A DNA stretch of 64,000 bases from Pectinophora gossypiella (Eukaryota; Arthropoda; Insecta; Lepidoptera; Gelechiidae), in contig NC_065421.1 in assembly GCF_024362695.1 (NCBI RefSeq), forward strand, positions 6,510,598 to 6,574,597, read 5' to 3'. The notes beneath the pieces are model-generated. The model did no database searches and had not been told where the DNA came from. It saw only the letters and a program-made list of their open reading frames with translations. How positions within the stretch are numbered: the first letter of the stretch is position 1; each line of letters starts with the position of its first letter. The translations under genes were made by a program, and so were the position numbers. Below, one piece after another: positions 57,101-64,000 of this stretch.

Positions 57101-60100
57101 AGGTGCCTATTCTTATTCAGTCTTGCCTTAAAGCTAACAAAAAATAAATCGTCTGCATTTTTCACGCATGTATTGCAACAACATCATATAATCTACTCTA
57201 GGAAGATTTCGGCTGTCCGCCATCGTAAAACCGTCGGAAACCTTCATTGGCGCAGAAAAATAAAAACAGTACAGAAAGAAAGATTAGGTTTTTTTTTTTT
57301 TTTTTTTTTTTCTTAAGTTTTGGCTTCGCGCGGCTTGCGCATTTGCCACAGACAAAGATAGGGAAACGGATTCGTAGGAAAAACAAGGAACGGAATTTGG
57401 AAAGAAAAAGGATCAGAAAGGTGGAGGATAAAATAAATATAACAGGAATTCTATATAAATAATTAGAATAAAATAATGGAGATATTTATAGTTTAAGGTC
57501 ATTATTAATAATACATATAGATAAATATTTGTATATATCTGGATTCATACTGTGCAACAGAACAGGGATGGAAGTAGGAAGAGGAACTTTTAAAGAATGG
57601 AGAAATGTATATAAAGGGGTATGGTCAAGGAGAGGACACGAAAGAAATAGATGATTAATATCACCTACACCTGTACCGCACTCACAAGCATCGCTCTGAA
57701 TTATCTGAAGTCTGGCAAGATGAGCTGGAGAACAAACATGACCCAATCGCATTCTAATGATTGTACTAGTAGCACGTTTGCACAACTTCAATTTAAAAAA
57801 CCAGGGTTTAGCAGGAATGTCTCTTTGAATAGAGAAGTAATATTTTCCTTTTGACTCAGAGCTCCTTATCCAAGATTGCTTCCACTGATCTCGGAGATAT
57901 ACCCTTGGCAGAGAACCCAGGTCGTGGCAGTAATTCTTATAGGGAAACAAGTCACCATCGTCAACAGCCCTATTGGCTAGTTGATCTGCTTTTATATTAC
58001 CAGGAATGTTATTGTGGCCAGGAATCCATGCAAAAGAAACTGAATATCCTAATTGTTGACATTTAAACAATTTGTCCCGAATATCAATGATTATAGGGAA
58101 AGATTTAGATCGAAAAGGGAACCTAATTAGAGCTTGCAAAGCACTCCTAGCATCGGAAAATATTACTGATTTAGTTAGTTTAAAAATTAAGATATATTCA
58201 AGGGCTTTAAATATGGCATAACACTCGCCTGTAAACACAGAAGATTCAGGAGGAAGTTTTACTCTTTGTACAATATCATATTGAGAATGAAAAACACCCA
58301 CCCCTACACAGCCAGTAGAGGAATGTTTAGAGGCATCAGTGAATATGTAATGACAATCCGGCCAATTTTCTTCTAACAGATTATTAAAAGTAATGTTAGC
58401 AAATGGGTCATCCTTTACTATTCCTAAATCTAAACGAACATCCGGGGAAATTATTAATGCCTCAAAATTTGTACAGAAAAGTGGGGAAGAAGGAAACTGA
58501 TGGGTAGGAGCCTGAAAATTAATAAATTTCCTAAAACTGTTAACGAGACACGGTATAGATTTGTGTAACCAATAACTGGCAGATGAAGCATAGTCAGACA
58601 GTAATCTGAGCTTAGAATGAAGAGGATGACTGGAGAACTGAAGGGAACGAAATAAAAAGGAATCGGAAAGATACTGTCGTCGAAGTTGTAAAGGGGGATC
58701 TACACACTCTACCTGGAGAGCATTAATAGGACTTGATTTCATGGCACCAGAGACTAGTCTAAGAGCTTTTGATTGGATAGAGTCTAGTTTTTTGAATGCG
58801 ACTGTACTACCAGGTTCCAACAAAAAAGTACCGTAATCCAGTAAACTCCTTATTAAAGCATTGTAAAGTAGTTTCATACAGAATGGATGGGCCCCCCACC
58901 AAACTCCTGAAAGACACCTTAGAATATTCAGTAAGCGTTCACATTTGTTTACAATATACTCGCAGTGGGGAATGCCAGTCATTTTGGAATCTAGTATAAC
59001 ACCTAGGAATTTGACGTTGGTCTTAACAGGAATTTCAGTATTATTATAATAAATGGATATTGGCGGCGGTAATCGCATTCTAGAAAACAGTACTACTGAA
59101 CTTTTGGTAGGGGATAATTCCAGACCGTTACTATCCAACCATTTCTTTAACAGGTTTAATGAACAAGATAAAGAAGAACAAGCTTTTTGCACGGATTGAT
59201 GTGTATAGTATAATAATAAATCGTCAGCGTATTGTAATATTTGTACATTACTATCCAAAGCTGACTCCAAGTTTGAAGTATAAATATTGTATAATAATGG
59301 GCTGAGAACAGATCCTTGAGGCAGACCCTTCCAAACATATCTAGACTTGGTGCCACCATCTTCTAAGGAAATATTAACAAATCTCTCTGATAACATGTTT
59401 ACAATAAAGTTACACAGCATTATCGGAACGTTTAAATCATTAAGCCTATTTTTTAAAATACTCACAATAACATTATCATAAGCAGCATTTATATCAAGAA
59501 ATGCTGCAACTAAAGAATGATTTTTAGAAAATGCTATACGGATATCAGTGACAAAAATACTAATGCTATCAATAGTGCTTTTGCTCTTCCTAAATCCAAA
59601 TTGACTTTCACTGAGCAATTGATTGCTTTCAATGAACCATTCCAACCGATCTTTAACTAAATGTTCACTGATTTTCATTAAAACAGAAGAGAGGGCTATT
59701 GGGCGATAAGAGAAACAATCAGAGGGATTTTTGTTGGGTTTAAGTATGGGAATAATCAGCTGGGTTTTCCATGAAGTAGGAATATTACCCGTTACCATTA
59801 TAGAATTAATTAAACTTAAAAAATAGGACAGGGTATCATCACTGAGGTGAGCAATAAATGAATAAGGGATTCCGTCTAACCCTGGGGCTGAATCCCTTAC
59901 GTTCTCCAACACTCCTTTTAGTTCCGATAATGAAAATGGACTATTAAGACCAATAGGATTAGAAATAATTTCAACAGGAAGGGACATTGGAATTATTATT
60001 TTCTCAGGGACAGATGGTGGAGCCAATCTATTTAAAAAAGGATCAGTCAAGGAAGGAGGAAGGAAAGTAGATGACGTTTCCTTGAAACCGTATCTAAATC

Positions 60101-63100
60101 TCCTAATATTCCGCCATACAAGAGATGAATTAACACTAGGAGATATGGATAAACAAAATAATTTCCAGCTCTCAAATTTTTTGGTCTTAAAAAGTTTACG
60201 AGTATTTGACATTATTTCAGAAAGCAAATTAAAATTTTCCGTAGTAGAACATTCACAATATCTCAATTCAGCCTCCTTTCTCCTCCTGACCGCAATCGTG
60301 CATTCACTATCCCACCATGGAGGAGATGGAATAAAATCCGTCATCTCTTTTTTATGAGGAAACGTTTCATCAGCTACCTCAATAATTGCCTTAGCCAGAG
60401 CTTCAGCACAGAAAGATTCATCGCCCTGATTTAAATTGGGGAGATCAGTAGCTCTGCTTTCCAAACGCTCACCAAAAAGACGCCAATCAGCGTCGGTCAG
60501 ACAATATTTTAAACGTGGTTTCTTTTTAGGATATGGTTTATTAATAGAGAAATTGAATGTAAATGACAGTATAATTGGGAAGTGGTCACTTCCATAGGTA
60601 AGAGAAAGTGTTTCCCAAGTGAATAAGGGTGCTAAACTGGAGGAACAAATGGACAAGTCAGGAGCGCTAATTGACTGTCCTGGATCTGAACGACGTGTAG
60701 GAGAACCTGAATTAAGAATACATAGATTTTGAAAATCAAGAAGGTCTAAAAGTAAATTACCTACGCTATTACATAGTGAACTTCCCCATGCCTGGTGGTG
60801 ACAATTAAAGTCACCTAATATAATAAAGGGCTTAGGAAGGGTTAAGAAAATGTCCACTACTTCTTGAATAATGAGGGCTGAAGGGTGTGGGATGTAAATA
60901 GACACAAAACAAATGTTGTCTATGGAAACTGCAATAACTGAGAATTCATTAGAATGATTAGGGATAGGAAAATGTGTAAAAGGAAGTGCATGTTTGACAA
61001 GCAAAGCAACTCCATTATACCCATCAGAGCGATCTTCCCTAAGACAGGCATAACCAGGAATTCGGAATGAATAACTTGGCTTAAGCCAAGTTTCTTGTAA
61101 GGCAAGAATACGAGGCTTATATTTATTAATTAAGTATATTAAATCAGATTTTTTAGATGTTACACTGCGGCAATTCCACTGAAGGATTTTGTCCATTATT
61201 GTGTTTGTTGAAAAACTGAGTGATTGCATTAATTACAGGGGCAGCGTGGGACGGTGATAAAACGTTAGATTGAAACAGAGAGTTAATAAGAGATAAAATC
61301 AAATCAAGTATATTACTAACATTTGATGAGTCATCTTTATAATTTAGGGCACAACCATTAGATGGTTCTGGTACATTATAATCTTTAATCAGAGCTTCAT
61401 GAGCAGTTCGGTCATAGCCATGTGTTTGTTTAGGAGGCGATTTGGGTTTTATAAAAACGGTTTTTTTATAAGATGTCTGCTGAGTTGAATTTGCAATAGA
61501 ATGACTGGTGTTCAGGAATTCATTTTGAGAGGCTGTAGTAGAAGAGGATACATTAGAGGAAGTGAGCAAAGCATCAGCATATGACTTACGAGAAATAGGC
61601 GGATGAAACTTTGATGCCTCCGCATAGGATACACAGCTTTTTGCCATAGTTTCTTTAATAGCTTTTTGTCTTTCCAATTCCAGGCACTTTTTACTAATGG
61701 CAAAATGTGAACCTTTGCAAAGGCAACAACTATAATCATCCTCCTGAATATGACAAGTGTCACCAGTATGACCTTGGCCACACTTGTAACATCTGGGCTT
61801 GGACCGGCATTGAGCCTTCACATGACCAAATCGACAGCAATTATAGCATTGAATAGTTGGGTATATATAAAGATCTACCGTTAATGATGTATAGCACATG
61901 AATATTCGCTTTGGTAAAACTTGACCATCAAATGTAACCACAACTGATTCAGTAGTTTTAAGTTGACTTTTACCGTCAACCTCTATCTTTCTTTTTAGCC
62001 TTCTTATTTTAAGAATTTTGCCACAACCTATTGGGACAGAAATATTTTCCTGTACTTCCTCATCTGACCATTCAGCAGGGACACCTCTAACTATTCCCAT
62101 ACGTGTGACATTGAATGAAGGAATAAATGCCTTATAATTTTCAGACTCAATATTGGGATTGTTTAAGAAAGAATTAGCATCTTGAAAATTTGAGAAAGAG
62201 ACTGAAAGCCTATTTCTTCCTATTCTCTTGAGGCTACCATTTATAAGGTTATTGATTGCGTTTCTTTTCAGAAAACGACCAAAGGTGACTGGATGTAAGG
62301 AGGTGTTATCGTCTGGTAATGTTTGTTTTTTCTGAACGTGAATGACAAAAGGAGCCGCATCTGATGATTGATAAACCAATCTTGCCACTGAGGGCTGAGG
62401 AGGGGAAGAATTTATTTTTTCAATATTCTCAACATTGGGAGTAATAGATATGCTATCATCAAAGCCATGGTCGTGAGCGCTCGTACTTGGTGATGTTTGA
62501 GGGAGGGAGGAAGCTACTGTGCAATGACAGTCACTTTCCCTGACCTTCTTACCTTCATGATGCTTTCTACGTCTTTTATTACAATGTTTGCACATTCTAC
62601 GAGCAGAAGCTCTCTTACGTCCACCAGTGTTTTGTGTGAGGGAGCAATCAGTATCCATACTAGCCTCATTATTAGATATTGTTACTGTGAGAGCAATATC
62701 GGGAGCAGTTCCCCCCGGGTCTTCGGGGGGATCCATCGTAGAGAAAAAAGAAAAAGTTCACTTACCGAGATATCCCGGAATATATACACTCAAACTAATT
62801 TATATACACACTAATAGATATACTATATATACACTAACTACCTAACTGATCCAAAACAAGTTATAAAATTAATAAAAATAGAGAAATGAAAAAACCGTGA
62901 CCGCCAAGTTCGACGTTTCCCGCCCTTTTTAAAGATTAGGTTATGTTGTATTGTGTCACAAACAAAGCGTCATGTTATGTATGACATTTACTTTTTTTTA
63001 TAGTTTTTATGAAAAGGTCTGAACTTATTCTGCCTTCCTCTTCTGACCTCGTGGATTTTTCAATATATTTCTATTATTACTGACTTAAAAAATCTGAAAA

Positions 63101-63925
63101 AATGTGTTTTGTGTAAATCATAGAAATATCTCGAAATGGTTTTCGATTTAAGGAACCTTAGTAAAAATGAAATGTTGTCAATTTAAAGTTCTGAATTTAA
63201 TACTACAATACTACAATTTTCACATTGAACTTAATCAAATTGTTTCAGATAATAATGGCGGGCGCAGTCTACCCGCAGTACTTCGTGCAGGTGTCTCAAA
63301 ACGAGGACCGCGAGCGTGAAGCCGTGCGCACGCTGGGAGGACACGACCCGAGAAATACGGTACGATCAACATTCAACTTCACACAGCTTCAAAGATAATT
63401 AATATAAACACAAATAGCCTATACAGGGTGTTGGTGACGTCGTAACAAAAACTTTGAGGGGTGATTCAGACCACGATTCTGAGTTGATATCAAGTGGAAT
63501 TTTCCGTCGCAAAAGTGTGATACTGAAAATAATTTAAAAGGAAACACTAAAATTTCACTTTATATCAACTCAGAATCATGGTCTGAATCATCCTCATTAT
63601 TCGTTACGGTATCATTAGCACCTATACGTACCTGTACGGGGTGTAAGTGAAATTATTATTCTAAGTTAATATCAAGTGGAATTTTCCATCGTAAGCCGCA
63701 TTCCATCGTAAATCGGAGGGGGATCGCGCGCGGCCTGTCTGTCTCGCTTTTATCTGTAACAATAAGATTGTTGCTATCCTCTACTAACATACCTATTTAA
63801 CTGCAGGTATACTTGAAGAACTTCCCGGACAACCAGCCGGGCGAGATCTACGCGGCATCCATCAAGAAGGCCGTTATGAAACAGATTGGTGACGAGCCCC
63901 GCGTTACCTTCGAGAAGCTGAGCCC
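48112..63925 (+). CDS. spn-E: Spindle-E/TDRD9 piRNA-pathway helicase, N-terminal 14 exons (partial)
   Basis: Exons 48112-48324, 48627-48821, 49789-50010, 50103-50178, 50505-50797, 51400-51614, 52279-52457, 53745-53908, 54209-54376, 54874-55036, 56070-56197, 56563-56772, 63249-63359 and 63807-63925 all join in phase (818 codons so far). Spindle-E is a germline nuage DExH helicase needed for piRNA ping-pong amplification and transposon silencing. Visible: Walker A GPTGCGKTT (about 151-159), TQPRKIAA, DEVH (250-253), SAT in ILMSATF, LPGINEIEELY, NIAESSITVPDIKYVIDYCL, and QRAGRAGRVRDGRVYRL. HA2-like helices and then the start of the linker toward Tudor (MAGAVYPQYFVQVSQNEDRE) follow. The Tudor domain itself lies beyond the right edge. 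TDRD9 and spn-E share this architecture. Intron 12 holds a 5.6 kb retrotransposon. Start codon choice at 48112 is the first ATG of the frame after an upstream untranslated leader. Confidence 0.88.
49072..49309. mobile_element. MITE family 2, copy 2 (uninterrupted)
   Basis: TAGTTTCCAACTAGTCAAAT at the left; right end TTTTTGACCTAGGAAACTA forms a partial inverted repeat with it. Matches 6697-6990 without the 60-bp insert. spn-E intron 2. Confidence 0.75.
50285..50500 (-). pseudogene. Retrotransposon-derived zinc-finger fragment
   Basis: In spn-E intron 4, antisense, an open frame contains a C2H2-like finger, IYCASCNRAFKRKFGLVSHA, preceded by NTTSTSSGT. This resembles the C-terminal zinc finger of lepidopteran LINE proteins. 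No other element domain adjoins it, so it is taken as a relic. Confidence 0.5.
51130..51366. repeat. Insect dispersed repeat (GCAACCGATTTTGATGCGG type)
   Basis: Contains 'actacgcaaccgattttgat' and ends 'gagcgaagccggggcgggtc', a very common insect repeat end. spn-E intron 5. Confidence 0.6.
51561..51890 (+). repeat. 120-bp tandem triplication of the spn-E exon 6 end and splice donor
   Basis: Units start at 51561, 51681 and 51801 (exact 120-bp spacing). Each begins CGGCATCA and contains GAGATTGAAGAACTCTACA and the donor context ACATTGAG/GTACTA. Unit 1 is the true exon end (51614). Units 1 and 2 differ at only a few bases; unit 3 is more diverged and incomplete. Confidence 0.92.
51948..52233 (-). 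mobile_element. tRNA-headed SINE, family A, copy 4
   Basis: Minus-strand head GCCTCCGTGGTAGTGGTTAG, box B GGTTCTATTCCC-like, full body to 'ggcctgtgcccagcagtggg'. spn-E intron 6. Confidence 0.75.
52503..52985. repeat. Insect dispersed repeat (CTAGCTTTTGCCCGCGACTT type)
   Basis: Starts ACTAGCTTTTGCCCGCGACT and ends with GTCAGTCAGTCAGTTTCTCC and TTTTATATATTTA. It has internal duplications of CCCGCTAACTCCCGTTCCCG and TTTCAAGCGTCTAACTTAAG-like parts. Widespread non-LTR-derived repeat. spn-E intron 7. Confidence 0.65.
53009..53314 (+). mobile_element. tRNA-headed SINE, family B, copy 2, with 12-bp target duplication
   Basis: Head GAGGAGCTCGGTGGCGCAAC and GGTAAACGCGCTCGGTCTGT, body as 19596-19880, tail TGATGATGATG. 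Flanked by AAGCTCACAGCT at 52997-53008 and 53315-53326. spn-E intron 7. Confidence 0.88.
57279..57288. repeat. Target-site duplication of the LINE, left
   Basis: AAAGATTAGG, repeated at 62931-62940. Confidence 0.85.
57486..61196 (-). CDS. LINE ORF2: endonuclease, reverse transcriptase, RNase H
   Basis: About 1236 aa from MDKILQWNCRSV (the frame is open 11 codons further up). The N-terminal endonuclease has LQWNCRS, LQETWL, ILGDFNCHHQAWGS and GSDHFPIIL. RT has PGLDGIPYSF, FRKSKSTIDS, LDINAAYDNV, GLPQGSVLSPLLYN and the active site YADDLLLYY (about residue 655). RNase H has FTDASKHSSTGCVG (about 950), then GECYAIFKALEY, FSDARSALQAL and NIKADQLANRA. A C-terminal Cys/His segment (CECGTGVGDINHLFLSC) follows. 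No disabling mutation was seen. Start overlaps ORF1, suggesting reinitiation or frameshifting. Confidence 0.93.
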   Translation of the reverse strand: MDKILQWNCRSVTSKKSDLIYLINKYKPRILALQETWLKPSYSFRIPGYACLREDRSDGYNGVALLVKHALPFTHFPIPNHSNEFSVIAVSIDNICFVSIYIPHPSALIIQEVVDIFLTLPKPFIILGDFNCHHQAWGSSLCNSVGNLLLDLLDFQNLCILNSGSPTRRSDPGQSISAPDLSICSSSLAPLFTWETLSLTYGSDHFPIILSFTFNFSINKPYPKKKPRLKYCLTDADWRLFGERLESRATDLPNLNQGDESFCAEALAKAIIEVADETFPHKKEMTDFIPSPPWWDSECTIAVRRRKEAELRYCECSTTENFNLLSEIMSNTRKLFKTKKFESWKLFCLSISPSVNSSLVWRNIRRFRYGFKETSSTFLPPSLTDPFLNRLAPPSVPEKIIIPMSLPVEIISNPIGLNSPFSLSELKGVLENVRDSAPGLDGIPYSFIAHLSDDTLSYFLSLINSIMVTGNIPTSWKTQLIIPILKPNKNPSDCFSYRPIALSSVLMKISEHLVKDRLEWFIESNQLLSESQFGFRKSKSTIDSISIFVTDIRIAFSKNHSLVAAFLDINAAYDNVIVSILKNRLNDLNVPIMLCNFIVNMLSERFVNISLEDGGTKSRYVWKGLPQGSVLSPLLYNIYTSNLESALDSNVQILQYADDLLLYYTHQSVQKACSSLSCSLNLLKKWLDSNGLELSPTKSSVVLFSRMRLPPPISIYYNNTEIPVKTNVKFLGVILDSKMTGIPHCEYIVNKCERLLNILRCLSGVWWGAHPFCMKLLYNALIRSLLDYGTFLLEPGSTVAFKKLDSIQSKALRLVSGAMKSSPINALQVECVDPPLQLRRQYLSDSFLFRSLQFSSHPLHSKLRLLSDYASSASYWLHKSIPCLVNSFRKFINFQAPTHQFPSSPLFCTNFEALIISPDVRLDLGIVKDDPFANITFNNLLEENWPDCHYIFTDASKHSSTGCVGVGVFHSQYDIVQRVKLPPESSVFTGECYAIFKALEYILIFKLTKSVIFSDARSALQALIRFPFRSKSFPIIIDIRDKLFKCQQLGYSVSFAWIPGHNNIPGNIKADQLANRAVDDGDLFPYKNYCHDLGSLPRVYLRDQWKQSWIRSSESKGKYYFSIQRDIPAKPWFFKLKLCKRATSTIIRMRLGHVCSPAHLARLQIIQSDACECGTGVGDINHLFLSCPLLDHTPLYTFLHSLKVPLPTSIPVLLHSMNPDIYKYLSICIINNDLKL
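61153..62736 (-). CDS. LINE ORF1: gag-like protein with zinc knuckles
   Basis: 527 aa, start MDPPEDPGGTAPDIALTV. A basic, Cys/His-bearing stretch (KRASARRMCKHCNKRRRKHH) is near the N-terminus. The C-terminal half has three zinc knuckles: CYNCCRFGHVKAQC, CYKCGQGHTGDTC and CCLCKGSHFAISKKC. RNA-binding ORF1 of I/R1-type elements. Confidence 0.9.
   Translation of the reverse strand: MDPPEDPGGTAPDIALTVTISNNEASMDTDCSLTQNTGGRKRASARRMCKHCNKRRRKHHEGKKVRESDCHCTVASSLPQTSPSTSAHDHGFDDSISITPNVENIEKINSSPPQPSVARLVYQSSDAAPFVIHVQKKQTLPDDNTSLHPVTFGRFLKRNAINNLINGSLKRIGRNRLSVSFSNFQDANSFLNNPNIESENYKAFIPSFNVTRMGIVRGVPAEWSDEEVQENISVPIGCGKILKIRRLKRKIEVDGKSQLKTTESVVVTFDGQVLPKRIFMCYTSLTVDLYIYPTIQCYNCCRFGHVKAQCRSKPRCYKCGQGHTGDTCHIQEDDYSCCLCKGSHFAISKKCLELERQKAIKETMAKSCVSYAEASKFHPPISRKSYADALLTSSNVSSSTTASQNEFLNTSHSIANSTQQTSYKKTVFIKPKSPPKQTHGYDRTAHEALIKDYNVPEPSNGCALNYKDDSSNVSNILDLILSLINSLFQSNVLSPSHAAPVINAITQFFNKHNNGQNPSVELPQCNI
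62931..62940. repeat. Target-site duplication of the LINE, right
   Basis: AAAGATTAGG, same as 57279-57288. Confidence 0.85.
63425..63620. repeat. Foldback repeat in spn-E intron 13
   Basis: GGGTGATTCAGACCACGATT and CTGAGTTGATATCAAGTGGA pair with TTTATATCAACTCAGAATCA and TGGTCTGAATCATCCT. A further related fragment (ATATCAAGTGGAATTTTCCA) is at about 63668-63690. Confidence 0.7.
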
Positions 63926-64000
63926 GTGAGTGATTATACATTTACGCCCATTGCTACCATAGACAGCGGTGAAAATTCTACAATATACTTGTAGTCTGAT

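Larger units (their letters stand above)
57289..62930 (-). mobile_element. Full-length non-LTR retrotransposon (I/R1-type) in spn-E intron 12
   Basis: About 5.6 kb in antisense orientation to spn-E: 5' UTR of about 190 bp, two open ORFs overlapping by 44 nt, 3' UTR and a poly(A) tail (plus-strand T run at 57289-57311). A 10-bp target duplication, AAAGATTAGG, bounds it. ORF2 has apurinic-type endonuclease, RT and RNase H, which places it near the I, R1 or LOA groups; the exact clade was not decided. It looks young and possibly active. Confidence 0.92.

Overview
The window is nuclear DNA of a moth or butterfly (Lepidoptera). Host genes are split into short exons with GT-AG introns. The intervening DNA is AT-rich and full of short repeats of lepidopteran type: tRNA-headed SINEs, foldback MITEs, and LINE 3' tails with the common 'cctatgcccagcagtggg' motif. 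The species was not identified.

Host genes, left to right. (1) JKAMP, minus strand, first two coding exons (80-1350), running off the left edge. (2) A complete four-exon UDP-glycosyltransferase, minus strand (2256-5130, 523 aa). (3) CDK20, plus strand, six exons (6208-10613, 312 aa), head-to-head with the UGT. (4) Ada2b/TADA2B of the SAGA acetyltransferase complex, minus strand (15778-23565), with two apparent alternative C-termini. (5) WDR37, plus strand, nine exons (31983-40590, 467 aa), head-to-head with Ada2b. (6) The 5' fourteen exons (818 codons) of spindle-E/TDRD9, the DEVH-box helicase of the piRNA pathway, plus strand (48112-63925), running off the right edge. Exon phases were checked by hand and every splice junction listed is in frame, except where stated.

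The most striking structure is the 7.7 kb insertion between Ada2b and WDR37. A P-superfamily DNA transposon (23819-31531) has 28-bp perfect terminal inverted repeats and a perfect 8-bp target duplication, GTTACCAA. It carries a broken THAP-type transposase that lacks the catalytic core. Inside it sits an apparently intact DIRS-type tyrosine-recombinase retrotransposon (26393-31314) with 171-bp inverted repeats, an internal complementary region that encodes its own circle junction, and three overlapping ORFs. Without this nest, Ada2b and WDR37 would share a divergent promoter region of about 0.7 kb.

Other mobile DNA: a full-length 5.6 kb non-LTR retrotransposon (57289-62930, both ORFs open, 10-bp target duplication) in a spindle-E intron; two nearly identical ~400-bp retroposons (1504-1909 and 20317-20718) with their own target duplications; a hAT MITE with 8-bp duplication; several foldback MITE families; tRNA-headed SINEs; and a ~60-bp 'micro-retroposon' in three copies, one of which has a paralogous empty site in the same window.

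Local oddities inside genes: a 120-bp tandem triplication of a spindle-E exon end with its splice donor; direct repeats flanking the catalytic-loop exon of CDK20; a CRE-motif tandem array next to the short Ada2b terminal exon; and an altered donor-binding signature in the UGT. The genes do not form a functional cluster. No rRNA, tRNA gene, CRISPR array or viral gene was seen.
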